Positions 21,386 to 29,986 are shown, numbered from the stretch's first letter. The stretch is DNA of 64,000 nt from Geminicoccus roseus DSM 18922 (GCF_000427665.1 NZ_KE386572.1:4712373-4776372), one strand, 5' to 3'. Made by a program: numbers and translations. The notes: generated by a model not told the origin, from the letters alone.

Positions 21386-22341
21386 CGGGCCGTTTTCTCC
21401 TGCTTGGCGCGCTCTTCGCCGGCCAGCGCCCGAAGATGTGCCACCACGCTCGTCTCGAGCGCGTCCACGTCGTAGCCGCCTTCGAGCACCGAGACCACCC
21501 GCCCCTGCGCATGTCGCTCGGCGACCGCCACCAGTTCGCTGGTGATCCAGGCGAAATCCTCCTCCACCAAAGCGAGATTGGCCAGGGGGTCGGCGCGGTG
21601 CGCGTCGAACCCGGCGGAGATGAACAGCAGTTCCGGCCGGAACCGCTCCAGCGCCGGCAGCACCTGCGCCTCCACCGCCTGGCGGAAGCCCTCCCCGTCG
21701 GTGCCCGGCGGCAGCGGCACGTTCAGGACGTTGCCGTGCGCGCCCCGCTCCGAGGCGGCACCGGTGCCGGGATAGAGCGGCCACTGGTGGGTCGAGACAT
21801 AGAGGGTTTGCGGGTCGTCCCAGAAGATCTCCTGGGTGCCGTTGCCATGATGGACGTCGAAGTCCACGATCGCGATCCGCCCGATCCCATGCGCAGCCCT
21901 GGCATGGGCGGCGCCCACCGCCACGCTGTCGAACAGGCAGAACCCCATCGCCTTGTCGCTCTCGGCATGGTGGCCGGGCGGGCGCATGGCGGCAAACGCC
22001 CGGCTTGCCTCCCCCGCCAGCACCGCGTCCACGCCGGCCACCGCCCCGCCGGCCGCACGCAGCACCGCCTCGCGGCTGCCGGGCGAGACCACCGTGTCCG
22101 GATCGAGCCGGACCAGGCCCTCGTTCGGCATCGCTGCCAGCGTTGCCTCGACATAGGCCTGTCGGTGCACCCGCAGGATCTGCTCGACCGTGGCCGGCGG
22201 GGCCTCCCGGCGGACCAACCAGGCGTCCTCGATCGACCGGAGCGCCGCTATCACCGCGTCATGGCGCGCCGGGCGCTCGGGATGGCCTGGGCCGGTGTCG
22301 TGGCCGCGGGCGGAATCATGGGTGAAGACCAGGACGTTCAC
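21382..22341 (-). CDS. Histone deacetylase-family hydrolase
   Basis: 319-residue zinc amidohydrolase of the arginase/deacetylase fold (acetoin utilization/acetylpolyamine amidohydrolase-like). Zinc ligands and catalytic histidines are in RPPGHHAESD and DFDVHHGNGTQ; the last ligand Asp is in SAGFDAHRADPL, and the catalytic Tyr in EGGYD. The likely start is GTG at 22341 (VNVLVFTHDSARGHD). Longer in-frame starts run towards the TPP riboswitch region. Such genes commonly head the xseB-ispA-dxs operon in alphaproteobacteria. The natural substrate (acetyl-lysine, acetylpolyamine or another amide) is unknown. Confidence 0.88.
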   Translation of the reverse strand: MNVLVFTHDSARGHDTGPGHPERPARHDAVIAALRSIEDAWLVRREAPPATVEQILRVHRQAYVEATLAAMPNEGLVRLDPDTVVSPGSREAVLRAAGGAVAGVDAVLAGEASRAFAAMRPPGHHAESDKAMGFCLFDSVAVGAAHARAAHGIGRIAIVDFDVHHGNGTQEIFWDDPQTLYVSTHQWPLYPGTGAASERGAHGNVLNVPLPPGTDGEGFRQAVEAQVLPALERFRPELLFISAGFDAHRADPLANLALVEEDFAWITSELVAVAERHAQGRVVSVLEGGYDVDALETSVVAHLRALAGEERAKQEKTAR

Positions 22342-22437
22342 GTCGAGACGGCTCCCTCGGCTACGATCGGGTTGGGCCTGCGCCAGCCAACCCCAGCGCC
22401 GATCCATGCCCGAGGTTGACATCGGTCGGGAAGCCCC

Positions 22438-22530
22438 CATCCTCAACCCCGCCACGGGGTGTTCGCCGAGGATGGCGGACTGAGATCAAACCCATCGAAC
22501 CTGATCTGGGTCATGCCAGCGAAGGGAGGC
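22438..22530 (+). ncRNA. TPP riboswitch (THI element)
   Basis: The conserved thiamine diphosphate-binding core is readable: ACGGGGTG (22454-22461), CTGAGATCAAACCC (22480-22493), and GAACCTGATCTGGGTCATG (22497-22515), ending in CCAGCGAAGGGAGG. The spacing matches the THI-box consensus. It ends immediately before the thiM ATG at 22533, and the AAGGGAGG at its 3' end is also the ribosome binding site. Sequestration of translation initiation by bound TPP is therefore the most likely mechanism. It should shut off the thiMED-tenA operon when TPP is plentiful. Confidence 0.95.
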
Positions 22531-22532
22531 CA

Positions 22533-23327
22533 ATGACGTCGTCCGACCGGATCGGACGGGTGCTCGACGCGATCCGGACGCGTCGCCCGCTCGTCCACAA
22601 CATCACGAACTACGTGGTGATGAACTCGACCGCCAACGCCCTGCTGGCCGTGGGCGCCTCGCCGGCCATGGTCCATGCGGCCGAGGAGGTCGAGGAGTTC
22701 GTCGGCATCGCCGACGCCCTGGTCGTGAACATTGGCACGCTCTCAACCCCCTGGATCACGGCCATGGAACTGGCCGCCGCCCGGGCGCTAGCGCTTGGCA
22801 AGCCCTGGGTCCTGGACCCGGTCGGCGCCGGCGCCACCCGGCTGCGCACCGATACCGGCCGCGCGCTTCTGGCCCATCGCCCGAGCCTGATCCGTGGCAA
22901 CGGCTCGGAGATCATGGCGCTGGCCGGCGCCGGTGCCGCCACCCGGGGCGTCGACAGCACCGCCGGCAGCGACCTGGCCCTGGACGCCGCCCGGCGCCTG
23001 GCCGGCGAGACCGGGGCCGTGGTGGTGGTCACCGGCGCCACCGACCATGTCACCGATGGCCGCCAGACGCTGTCCTGCGCTAACGGCGACGCCCGGATGA
23101 CCCGCGTCACCGGGCTCGGCTGCAGCTTGAGCGCGCTCACCGCCGCCTGCCTGGCGGTCGAACCCGACCGGCTCCTGGCGGGCCTCGCCGCCTGCGCGAT
23201 CCTGGGCGTGGCCGGGGAGATCGCCGCCGACACCAGCAACGGCCCGGGCTCCCTCCAGGTCGCGATCCTCGACCGGCTGGCAGGCCTCGATCCCGTCACC
23301 CTCGGGGTCCGGGCGCGCCTGTCATGA
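22533..23327 (+). CDS. thiM: Hydroxyethylthiazole kinase
   Basis: 264-residue ribokinase-like kinase phosphorylating 4-methyl-5-(2-hydroxyethyl)thiazole, a salvage route to the thiazole half of thiamine. Matches include the N-terminal PLVHNITNYVVMNSTANALLA and WVLDPVGAGATRLR, and the anion-hole/catalytic region with the Cys in VTGLGCSLSALTAACLA. The ATG is 3 bp beyond the riboswitch, within reach of its GGGAGG. The stop overlaps thiE (ATGA). Confidence 0.95.
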   Translation: MTSSDRIGRVLDAIRTRRPLVHNITNYVVMNSTANALLAVGASPAMVHAAEEVEEFVGIADALVVNIGTLSTPWITAMELAAARALALGKPWVLDPVGAGATRLRTDTGRALLAHRPSLIRGNGSEIMALAGAGAATRGVDSTAGSDLALDAARRLAGETGAVVVVTGATDHVTDGRQTLSCANGDARMTRVTGLGCSLSALTAACLAVEPDRLLAGLAACAILGVAGEIAADTSNGPGSLQVAILDRLAGLDPVTLGVRARLS

Positions 23328-23977
23328 GCCGCAACGTCGATCTAGGCCTCTATCTGGTGCTGGACGCCGCGACCACCCCGCCCACCTCCTTCCCGGCGCT
23401 CGCCGAGGCCGCGGTCCAGGGCGGTGCCATGATCGTGCAGGTCCGCGACAAGACCGCCAGCGCCCAGGCCCTGATCCGCACGGTCCGCGCGGTGCGGGCG
23501 CGCCTGGCCGGCTCGCCGGTGCCGGTGATCGTCAACGACCGGGTCGACGTGGCGGTCGCTGCAGGTGCCGATGGCGCCCATGTCGGCCAGGACGACCTGC
23601 CGCCGGCCGCCGCCCGGGCGATCCTGGGCAAGGACCGGATCCTCGGCCTGTCGGTGACCAGCGAGGCCGAGATCGAGACCGTCGATCCGGCGGTGGTCGA
23701 CCATGTTGGCCTGGGCCCCCTGTTCGCCACCGCCACCAAGCCCGACGCGGCTCCGCCGCTTGGCGTGGAGCGCTTCCAGGCGATCCGCTCCCGGCTGAAG
23801 CTGCCGGTGGTCGCCATTGGCGGCATCGGCATGGACAGTGCGGAGAGCGCCGTGTTCGCCGGAGCCGACGGCGTCGCCGTGGTCAGCGCGATCGCCCGCT
23901 CCTCCGACCCCAGGGCTGCCGCCAGGGCTCTTTCCACCCTCGTCGCCCGCGCGCGCCAAGCCCGCGGCAGGTACTGA
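23324..23977 (+). CDS. thiE: Thiamine-phosphate synthase
   Basis: 217-residue TIM-barrel enzyme joining HMP-PP and thiazole phosphate to give thiamine phosphate. Diagnostic segments: VQVRDKTA, VIVNDRVDVAVAAGADGAHVGQDDLP, and the product-phosphate loop GLGPLFATATKPDAAPPLG. The C-terminal GGIGMDSAESAVFAGADGVAVVSAI is standard. It overlaps thiM by four bases and is 2 bp from thiD. Confidence 0.95.
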   Translation: MSRNVDLGLYLVLDAATTPPTSFPALAEAAVQGGAMIVQVRDKTASAQALIRTVRAVRARLAGSPVPVIVNDRVDVAVAAGADGAHVGQDDLPPAAARAILGKDRILGLSVTSEAEIETVDPAVVDHVGLGPLFATATKPDAAPPLGVERFQAIRSRLKLPVVAIGGIGMDSAESAVFAGADGVAVVSAIARSSDPRAAARALSTLVARARQARGRY

Positions 23978-23979
23978 CC

Positions 23980-24783
23980 ATGATCCACAACATCCTGACG
24001 ATCGCCGGTTCCGATCCCAGCGGCGGAGCCGGCATCCAGGCCGACCTGAAGAGCTTTGCGGCGCTGGGCGCCTATGGCTGCGCGGTGCTGAGCGCGCTCA
24101 CCGCGCAGAACACCCGGCGCGTAGACGGCGTCCACCTGGTCCCGCCGGAGTTTGTCGCCCAGCAGATCGACACCCTGTTCGCTGACGTCCGGATCGACGC
24201 TGTCAAGGTCGGCATGGTTGCCACCGCCGAGCTGGCCACCGTGATCGCCGACCGTCTCCAGGTCCATGGCGCCCAGAACCTGGTGGTCGACCCGGTCATG
24301 GTCGCCAAGGGCGGCGACCGCCTGCTGGCCGAGGAAGCGGTGGGCGCGGTGCGGACCAGGCTCGCCCCGATCGCCGCGGTGCTGACCCCGAACCTGCCCG
24401 AGGCCGCGGTGCTGACCGGCCTGCCGGAGCCGCGCGATCTCGCCGGCATGCGTGGTCTCCTGCCGGCCCTGCTGGCGCTCGGACCAAAGGCGGTGGTGCT
24501 GAAAGGCGGTCATCTCGGGACAGAGGACGCACCCGATCTGTTCGCCGACGGCGAGCGGGTCGTGGAGCTTCCGGCCAGGCGGATCGCCACCAGGAACACC
24601 CATGGCACCGGCTGCTCCTACTCCTCCGCCATCGCGGCGCTGCTGCCCCGCCACCAGGACAAGCTGGAGGCGGTGCGCGCGGCCAAGGCCTGGCTGACCG
24701 GTGCGATCGCCAACGCCGACCGGCTGGAGGTCGGCCATGGCCACGGCCCCATCCATCACTTCCACGCGCTCTGGACCGATTGA
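23980..24783 (+). CDS. thiD: Hydroxymethylpyrimidine/phosphomethylpyrimidine kinase
   Basis: 267-residue ribokinase-family enzyme phosphorylating HMP and HMP-P to HMP-PP. The N-terminal TIAGSDPSGGAGIQADLKSF, the central LVVDPVMVAKGGDRL and the C-terminal catalytic NTHGTGCSYSSAIAALL are all intact. With ThiM and ThiE it completes salvage of both thiamine halves. Its stop overlaps the tenA ATG (TGATG). Confidence 0.96.
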   Translation: MIHNILTIAGSDPSGGAGIQADLKSFAALGAYGCAVLSALTAQNTRRVDGVHLVPPEFVAQQIDTLFADVRIDAVKVGMVATAELATVIADRLQVHGAQNLVVDPVMVAKGGDRLLAEEAVGAVRTRLAPIAAVLTPNLPEAAVLTGLPEPRDLAGMRGLLPALLALGPKAVVLKGGHLGTEDAPDLFADGERVVELPARRIATRNTHGTGCSYSSAIAALLPRHQDKLEAVRAAKAWLTGAIANADRLEVGHGHGPIHHFHALWTD

Positions 24784-25454
24784 TGACCTCCTTCACCGCA
24801 ACGATGCGCCACGAGACCGCCGACCTTCTGGAGCGGATCCTGGCCCTGCCCTTCAACCGCGAGCTGGCCGACGGCACGCTGGAGACCGCCCGCTTCCAGA
24901 ACTACGTGATCCAGGACGCGCTCTACCTGCTGGAATATGCCCGGGTCCTGGCCCGGGTGGCGTCCGTGGCCCCGGAACCCGCGATGATCTCGCTGTTCGC
25001 GAAGTCGGCGGACGGCGCCATCGAGGTCGAGCGCGCCCTGCATGCCAGCTATTTCGAGCTGTTCGGCATCCGGCCCGAGCAGGTCGAGCAGGCGGAGCCG
25101 TCGCCGACCTGCCTGGCCTATACCGACTTCCTGCAGGCCAGCATCTCCCGGGACGGCTTCGAGGTCGGCGCCGCCGCGATCCTGCCCTGCTTCCGGATCT
25201 ATTGGGACGTGGGCTGCCGCATCAAGGAGGTGACGGTGGCCGACAACCCGTTCTCGGCCTGGATCGACAACTATTCCGACCAGGCGTTCGGCGACGTGGT
25301 GCTGGCCGTGGAGGCGATGCTGGACGGGGTGGCCGAGCAGGTGTCCGCCGCCACCCGGGCGCGGATGCGGCAGGCCTACCACCGCTCCACGCAGTATGAG
25401 TGGATGTTCTGGGACAGCGCCTACCGGATGGAGACCTGGCCGGTCCGCGTCTGA
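24783..25454 (+). CDS. tenA: TenA-family aminopyrimidine aminohydrolase (thiaminase II)
   Basis: 223-residue all-helical TenA/Thi-4 protein, converting formylaminopyrimidine or aminomethyl-HMP from degraded thiamine to HMP. Recognisable segments are LALPFNRELADGTL, FQNYVIQDALYLLEYAR and the C-terminal YEWMFWDSAYRMETWP with the conserved Glu. As last gene of the TPP-controlled operon it supplies HMP to ThiD. The ATG at 24783 overlaps the thiD stop; a TTG just before it is ignored. Confidence 0.92.
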   Translation: MTSFTATMRHETADLLERILALPFNRELADGTLETARFQNYVIQDALYLLEYARVLARVASVAPEPAMISLFAKSADGAIEVERALHASYFELFGIRPEQVEQAEPSPTCLAYTDFLQASISRDGFEVGAAAILPCFRIYWDVGCRIKEVTVADNPFSAWIDNYSDQAFGDVVLAVEAMLDGVAEQVSAATRARMRQAYHRSTQYEWMFWDSAYRMETWPVRV

Positions 25455-25536
25455 GTCGGCAGGAGGGAGGGGCCGGGCCGGCAGGTCCGACCTCCACGAT
25501 GTCATGGCCGCGGGCGCGAAGGGCAGAACTTTAATT

Positions 25537-25555
25537 TGCAGATATAACATCTGCA
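25537..25555. repeat. AT-rich palindrome downstream of tenA
   Basis: TGCAGAT (25537-25543) and ATCTGCA (25549-25555) form a perfect inverted repeat around ATAAC and are followed by TTTTC. It resembles a protein operator more than a terminator because the stem is not GC-rich; a weak terminator for the thi operon is the alternative. Confidence 0.5.
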
Positions 25556-25640
25556 TTTTCAGAAATTTATCCAAATTTGTTAAGCAGCAGCATCATACTC
25601 GCAGCTGCGGCAGTGCGCAGCGGCCGATCATGACGCCGAC

Positions 25641-25792
25641 TTACACGAACGAACCCGAGGCACTCATCCCGGCGGAATTTTCCTGAGGCATCTGAACCGC
25701 CTAGGCCTTTTTTCTGCATGACCCTGTTCAGCACCCTCCTGGGAAGGCTACGGGTTGTGCATCGGCTGGCCGTTTACACGAACGAACCTGAG
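25641..25792. repeat. Pair of 19-bp direct repeats
   Basis: TTACACGAACGAACCCGAG at 25641-25659 recurs at 25774-25792 with one change (C to T). Start-to-start distance is 133 bp. The flanks are unrelated, so this is not a longer tandem duplication. Function unknown. Confidence 0.7.
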
Positions 25793-25828
25793 CCCGCCGC
25801 CTCCCGATCAGCCTGGGTTAGACGCCAA

Positions 25829-25860
25829 CGAAAAACGGCCACCCGGAAAGGCGGCCGTTC
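25829..25860 (-). terminator. Rho-independent terminator of gap
   Basis: On the minus strand AACGGCC (25859-25853) pairs with GGCCGTT (25840-25834) around a 12-base loop. The stem is followed by TTT, giving five consecutive T on that strand counting the last two of the stem. It lies about 25 bp after the gap stop codon. Confidence 0.85.
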
Positions 25861-25883
25861 TCCAGATGCTTGGGCGGATAGGC

Positions 25884-26888
25884 TCAGAGCGTGCCGAACA
25901 GCGCGGCGGTGTCGCTCATCCGGTTCGAGAAGCCCCACTCGTTGTCGTACCAGGACGCGACCCGGACCATCTTGCCCTCCAGGACCTTGGTCGCGTGCAG
26001 GTCGACCGAGGAGCTATGCGGGTCGTGGTTGAAGTCGATCGAGACCAGCGGCTCCTCGACCACCGCCAGGATGCCCTTGAGCGGGCCGGAGGCGGCCGCC
26101 TTCAGGGCGCCGTTGATCTCCTCGACCGAGGTGTCGCGGCCCGGCACAAAGGTCAGGTCGACCAGGGAGACGTTCTTGGTCGGCACCCGGATCGCCACGC
26201 CGTCCAGCTTGCCCTTCAGCTCCGGCAGGACCAGGCCCACCGCCTTGGCGGCGCCGGTCGAGGTCGGGATCATCGACTCGCCCGCCGCGCGCGCCCGGTA
26301 CAGATCCTTGTGGAACACGTCGAGCAGGTGCTGGTCGTTGGTGAAGGAGTGGATGGTGGTCATGTGCCCGCGCACGATCCCCACCGTCTCGTTCAGCACC
26401 TTGGCGACCGGCGCCAGGCAGTTGGTGGTGCAGGACGCGTTGCTGATGACCTGATGCTCGGCCTTCAGGCCCTGGTGGTTGACGCCGTAGACCACGGTCA
26501 TGTCGGCGCCGTCGGCGGGCGCGGAGACGATCACCTTGCGGGCCCCCGCCTGCAGGTGGCCGGCTGCCTTGTCGCGCGAGGTGAAGATGCCGGTGCATTC
26601 CATCACCACGTCGACCCCGACATCGCCCCAGGCGAGCTTGGCGACGTCGCGTTCGGCGGTGACCCGGATCGGGCCGGTGCCGAGGTCGAGCTGGTCTCCC
26701 TCCAGGCTCACCGTGCCGGGGAAGCGGCCATGCACGCTGTCGTAGCGGAGCAGGTGGGCGTTGGTGGCCGGCGGGGCGAGATCGTTGATCGCGACCACCT
26801 GGACGTCCTTGCGCCCGCTCTCGACGATTGCGCGGAGCACGTTGCGCCCGATCCGGCCGAACCCGTTGATGCCGATCTTGACGACCAT
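25884..26888 (-). CDS. gap: Glyceraldehyde-3-phosphate dehydrogenase, type I
   Basis: 334-residue NAD(P)-dependent GAPDH. The Rossmann motif is [17 protein letters not shown], the catalytic Cys is in [12 protein letters not shown], and the anion-site segment STGAAKAVG and C-terminal [13 protein letters not shown] are intact. The ATG at 26888 has GGGA six bases upstream; upstream in-frame ATGs are less well placed. It follows tkt by about 67 bp that contain a strong hairpin, and it ends in a good terminator. A tkt-gap order links glycolysis/gluconeogenesis and the pentose phosphate pathway. Confidence 0.96.
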   Translation of the reverse strand: MVVKIGINGFGRIGRNVLRAIVESGRKDVQVVAINDLAPPATNAHLLRYDSVHGRFPGTVSLEGDQLDLGTGPIRVTAERDVAKLAWGDVGVDVVMECTGIFTSRDKAAGHLQAGARKVIVSAPADGADMTVVYGVNHQGLKAEHQVISNASCTTNCLAPVAKVLNETVGIVRGHMTTIHSFTNDQHLLDVFHKDLYRARAAGESMIPTSTGAAKAVGLVLPELKGKLDGVAIRVPTKNVSLVDLTFVPGRDTSVEEINGALKAAASGPLKGILAVVEEPLVSIDFNHDPHSSSVDLHATKVLEGKMVRVASWYDNEWGFSNRMSDTAALFGTL

Positions 26889-26911
26889 TGCTGTTCCCAT
26901 CCGTTCGATTG

Positions 26912-26932
26912 GCCGGCACCGGGGGTGCCGGC
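26912..26932 (-). terminator. Intercistronic hairpin between tkt and gap
   Basis: Perfect 9-bp stem GCCGGCACC/GGTGCCGGC (arms 26912-26920 and 26924-26932) with a three-base loop. It sits between the tkt stop and the gap start with no U-run. A partial terminator or RNA stability element that sets the gap:tkt ratio is a reasonable reading. Confidence 0.6.
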
Positions 26933-26955
26933 ATGTAGTGTCCGAAGTGGCGCGG

Positions 26956-28932
26956 TCAGGCGGCGAGCTTCTTGCGCACCAGCGCCACGACCGCCTCCGC
27001 GGTGATCCCAAACTCCTTGTAGAGGGTCGGTGCCGGCCCGGAAGCGCCAAAGCCCTTCATGCCGATCACATCGTCCTCGCTGTCGACGAAGCGCGTCCAG
27101 CCGAACGGCGAGGCGGCCTCGATGGCGACGCGCGGCGCCGTGCCCAGCACCAGCCCACGATAGGCAGCCTTCTGGCGGGCGAACAGTTCCCAGGACGGCA
27201 TCGACACCACCGCGGCGGGAATGCCGGCCGCCTGGAGCTGCTGGCGGGCGTCCAGCGCGATATGGACCTCCGAGCCAGTGGCCAGGATCGTCACGGCCCG
27301 GGCACCGTCCGCCTCGGCCAGCACATAGGCGCCCTTGGCCGACAGGTTCTCGGCGCTGTCGGTGGTGCGCACCGCCGGCAGGTTCTGCCGGGACAGCGCC
27401 AGCACGGTCGGCTGGTTCACCGTCTCGACCGCGGCTTCCCAGCACTCGGCGGTCTCCACCGCGTCGGCCGGGCGCATCACCAGGAGGTTGGGAATCGCGC
27501 GCAGCGCCGCCAGGTGCTCCACCGGCTGATGGGTCGGGCCATCCTCGCCCAGCCCGATCGAATCATGGGTGCCGACCAGGATCGAGCGGATCCCCATCAG
27601 GGCCGCCAGGCGGATCGAGGCCCGGCAATAGTCGGTGAACACCAGGAAGGTGCCCCCATAGGGGATCAGCCCGCCATGCAGCGCGATGCCGTTCATCGCC
27701 GCCATCATGCCGTGCTCGCGCACGCCATAGTGGAGATAGCGGCCGGACAGGTCGTCGGGCGTGATCGAGACGGTGGACGGCGTCTTGGTGTTGTTGGAGC
27801 CGGTCAAATCGGCGGAGCCGCCGATCAGCTCCGGCACCTCGGCGGTCAGCACCTTCAGCGCCTCTTCCGACGACTTGCGGGTCGCCCAGCTCGGCTTGTC
27901 CTGCACGAGCTTGGCCTTATAGGCCTGCATCGCCAGCTTGGCCGCCTCGGAGGGCTTGGCCGCCATGGCGGTTTCGAACACCTGCCGCTCGGGCGAGCCG
28001 TGCAGGCGCTCCTGCCAGTCGGCGTGCAGCCGTGCTCCCCTGCGGCCGACCTCGCGCCAGCCGTTCAGGATGGCCTCCGGCAGCTCGAACGCTTCATGCG
28101 CCCAGTTCAGCGCCAGCCGGGTCGCCGCGGTCTCGTCCTTGCCGAGCGGCGAGCCGTGCACGCCGTGGCCGCCGGCCTTAGTGGGCGCGCCCTTGCCGAT
28201 CACGGTCCGGCAGGCGATCAGGGTCGGCTGGCCATTGGTCTTGGCGCGGGCGATGGCGGCATCGACCGCCTCGGGATCATGGCCGTCGACATGGTCGGTG
28301 GCCCAGCCATAGGCGGCGAACCGGGCCGGCACGTCCTCCGAGGAGGCCATCGACACCTTGCCGTCGATGGAGATGCCGTTGTCGTCCCAGAGCACGATCA
28401 GCTTGTTCAGCTTCAGGTGCCCGGCCAGGGCGCCCGCCTCGTGGCTGATGCCTTCCATCAGGCAGCCGTCGCCGGCGATCACGTAGGTGTGGTGGTCCAC
28501 CAGGTCCTTGCCGAACCGCGCCGCAAGATGCGCCTCGGCGATCGCCATGCCGACCGCGTTGGCGAAGCCCTGGCCCAGCGGGCCGGTGGTGGTCTCGATG
28601 CCGGGCGCATGGCCGTATTCGGGATGCCCGGCTGTGCGTGCGCCGAACTGACGGAAGTTGCGCAGGTCCTCGATGTCCACGCCCTCGACCCCGGTCAGGT
28701 AGAGCAGCGCGTAGAGCAGCATCGAGCCGTGGCCGGCGGAGAGCACGAACCGGTCGCGGTCCGCCCATTTCGGATCGCCCGCGTCGAATTTCAGATGCCG
28801 GGTGAACAGCACCGTCGCGACCTCGGCCATGCCCATCGGCATCCCCGGATGGCCGGAGTTCGCCTTCTCGACGGCATCCACGGCCAGGAACCGGACCGCG
28901 TTCGCGAGGTCGTGGGTCGATACGTTGTTCAT
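26956..28932 (-). CDS. tkt: Transketolase
   Basis: 658-residue thiamine diphosphate enzyme moving two-carbon units among pentose phosphate sugars. N-terminal [16 protein letters not shown] contains the catalytic-region His; the ThDP/Mg motif is [23 protein letters not shown]. The pyrimidine domain has [19 protein letters not shown]. The ATG at 28932 ([18 protein letters not shown]) gives the family-typical N-terminus; longer readings into the divergent intergenic region do not. The gene depends on TPP, which the nearby thi operon supplies. Confidence 0.96.
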   Translation of the reverse strand: MNNVSTHDLANAVRFLAVDAVEKANSGHPGMPMGMAEVATVLFTRHLKFDAGDPKWADRDRFVLSAGHGSMLLYALLYLTGVEGVDIEDLRNFRQFGARTAGHPEYGHAPGIETTTGPLGQGFANAVGMAIAEAHLAARFGKDLVDHHTYVIAGDGCLMEGISHEAGALAGHLKLNKLIVLWDDNGISIDGKVSMASSEDVPARFAAYGWATDHVDGHDPEAVDAAIARAKTNGQPTLIACRTVIGKGAPTKAGGHGVHGSPLGKDETAATRLALNWAHEAFELPEAILNGWREVGRRGARLHADWQERLHGSPERQVFETAMAAKPSEAAKLAMQAYKAKLVQDKPSWATRKSSEEALKVLTAEVPELIGGSADLTGSNNTKTPSTVSITPDDLSGRYLHYGVREHGMMAAMNGIALHGGLIPYGGTFLVFTDYCRASIRLAALMGIRSILVGTHDSIGLGEDGPTHQPVEHLAALRAIPNLLVMRPADAVETAECWEAAVETVNQPTVLALSRQNLPAVRTTDSAENLSAKGAYVLAEADGARAVTILATGSEVHIALDARQQLQAAGIPAAVVSMPSWELFARQKAAYRGLVLGTAPRVAIEAASPFGWTRFVDSEDDVIGMKGFGASGPAPTLYKEFGITAEAVVALVRKKLAA

Positions 28933-29139
28933 CGGCAGGCAGTCGTCGATTGGGTGGCGGACATGGACGGGCCGGCCCGGGGGCGGAAATCCCGTCGCGC
29001 GAAGCGGAAATCCACCCTGCACCCCGAAAAATCAACCTCTTCTTGGCTGACTCCGCCGAGCAGGCACGTTGACGTCCCGCTCCCGGCTCGGCAAGACCAC
29101 GGGCATAGCTCGATCGCTACGGGAGCCGATGCGCGGCAC

Positions 29140-29430
29140 ATGACCTCCCTCGATGCCGCCAGGGCGAGACTGGACCAGGCCCTCGCCCGCTTGACCGAAG
29201 GCGTGGCCGCCAGCACGGCCCGCGCCGCGCATGGAGCCGACAGCACGGATCCTGCCGCCCATGACGCGCTGGTGCGGGACTACGAGGTCCTGCGCGACGA
29301 GCGCGACAGCCTCGCCGCCCGCCTGTCAGCGGCGGAGCAGCGGCTGGCCGACCTCGCCCGCAACGCCGACGAGCTGGGCAGGCGCCTGGACAGTGCTGTC
29401 GCCAAGGTCGAACGCCTGATGGAAAGCTGA
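29140..29430 (+). CDS. DUF4164 coiled-coil protein
   Basis: 96-residue protein, nearly all heptad-like helix (LARLTEGVAASTARAAHG, then RDYEVLRDERDSLAARLSAAEQRLADLA). DUF4164-type genes lie directly upstream of zapA in many alphaproteobacteria and are suspected to be division-related. Only the coiled-coil character and context are seen here. It is 4 bp upstream of zapA and divergent from tkt. ATG at 29140; a very long in-frame reading upstream is antisense to tkt and not real. Confidence 0.78.
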   Translation: MTSLDAARARLDQALARLTEGVAASTARAAHGADSTDPAAHDALVRDYEVLRDERDSLAARLSAAEQRLADLARNADELGRRLDSAVAKVERLMES

Positions 29431-29434
29431 CCCG

Positions 29435-29782
29435 ATGGGCATGGTCGATGTCACCGTCAACGGCCGCACCCACACGGTGCAGTGCGACGACGGCCAGGAA
29501 ACGCGGCTCAAGCGGCTGGCGCAGTACGTCGACGGTCGGGTGCGTGAGCTGGGCGGCACCAATGGCCAGATCGGCGATCTGCGCCTGCTCGTGCTGACCA
29601 GCCTGATCATCTCGGACGAGCTGTCCGACGCCTATGACGAGATCAAGCGGCTGCGCACCTCCCTGGCCGACACCGCCAAGACCGGCGAGCAGAAGCTTGC
29701 CGATGAGTTGCAGCGCGTCGCCGAGCAAATCGAGCGTCTGGCTGATGCGTGCCACCTTGCCGAACCTCCGGCCACCACCTAG
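29435..29782 (+). CDS. zapA: Cell division protein ZapA
   Basis: 115-residue ZapA, which binds FtsZ and bundles protofilaments at the division site. N-terminal VDVTVNGRTHTVQCDDGQETRLKRLAQYVDGRV is the globular FtsZ-binding head, and the C-terminal half (residues 65-105) is a coiled-coil dimerisation helix. Followed by the 6S RNA gene and a 5-formyl-THF cyclo-ligase, the classical zapA-ssrS-ygfA order. A second ATG two codons in is an alternative start. Confidence 0.92.
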   Translation: MGMVDVTVNGRTHTVQCDDGQETRLKRLAQYVDGRVRELGGTNGQIGDLRLLVLTSLIISDELSDAYDEIKRLRTSLADTAKTGEQKLADELQRVAEQIERLADACHLAEPPATT

Positions 29783-29821
29783 ATTGAGCATGGCGGCGCT
29801 GCCCGGTGCGTGAGTGTCCAC

Positions 29822-29827
29822 TAATAT
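29822..29827 (+). promoter_or_regulatory. -10 element upstream of 6S RNA
   Basis: TAATAT lies just after the zapA gene, with a transcription start expected around 29833. No convincing -35 hexamer is seen 16-18 bp upstream, so this is a suggestion only. Confidence 0.4.
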
Positions 29828-29960
29828 GCGCCTGGGCCTTCGTTCCAATAGGGAGCTGTCCCTGACGTGACCCTGGTCACGTTACATGGCGCCCACCTGC
29901 GTAGCAGGTCCCAGGAACAACCGGATCACCACGGCCAGGGTGGCGCCGCCGCTTCCTCCT
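29828..29960 (+). ncRNA. ssrS: 6S RNA
   Basis: Regulatory RNA that binds sigma-70 RNA polymerase as a promoter mimic. The stretch shows the alphaproteobacterial 6S core (GTTACATGGCGCCCACCTGC, then AACCGGATCACCACGG). A closing helix pairs GCGCC/TGGGCC (29828-29838) with GGCCAGGGTGGCGC (29933-29946), and GTTCC (29842-29846) pairs with GGAAC (29913-29917). Internal hairpins AGGGA-TCCCT, ACGTGAC-GTCACGT and ACCTGC-GCAGGT occupy the middle. Position between zapA and fau is the conserved one. Ends are approximate. Confidence 0.87.
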
Positions 29961-29986
29961 CGATCGGCATCGCGGGAGCCCTCCTG

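Larger units (their letters stand above)
25455..25883. other. 429-bp non-coding region between tenA and gap
   Basis: No gene is supported here. It holds an AT-rich island (about 25528-25592) in an otherwise GC-rich window. A perfect 7-bp inverted repeat TGCAGAT-ataac-ATCTGCA lies at 25537-25555. A 19-bp near-identical direct repeat occurs at 25641-25659 and 25774-25792. A T6 run (25708-25713) lies between them, behind only a weak hairpin, and the gap terminator lies at 25829-25860. Short reading frames over the repeats encode the same peptide YTNEPE but show no other sign of being genes. Confidence 0.6.

Noticed and set aside
22446-22461. Short hairpin ACCCC-gcca-cGGGGT before thiM read as a terminator
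   Set aside because: It lies within the TPP riboswitch, where the GGGGTG strand belongs to the conserved core; it may be part of an alternative fold but not an independent terminator.
25521-25565. AT-rich palindrome read as a tra/lux box
   Set aside because: Resembles part of a tra box (TGCAGAT...ATCTGCA), but the spacing differs from the known element and no luxR/luxI gene is nearby. Kept only as an unexplained palindrome.
26761-29430. Very long plus-strand reading frame (about 890 codons)
   Set aside because: It is antisense to tkt and part of gap over most of its length. Only the last 97 codons (29140 onward) correspond to a real protein, the DUF4164 coiled coil.
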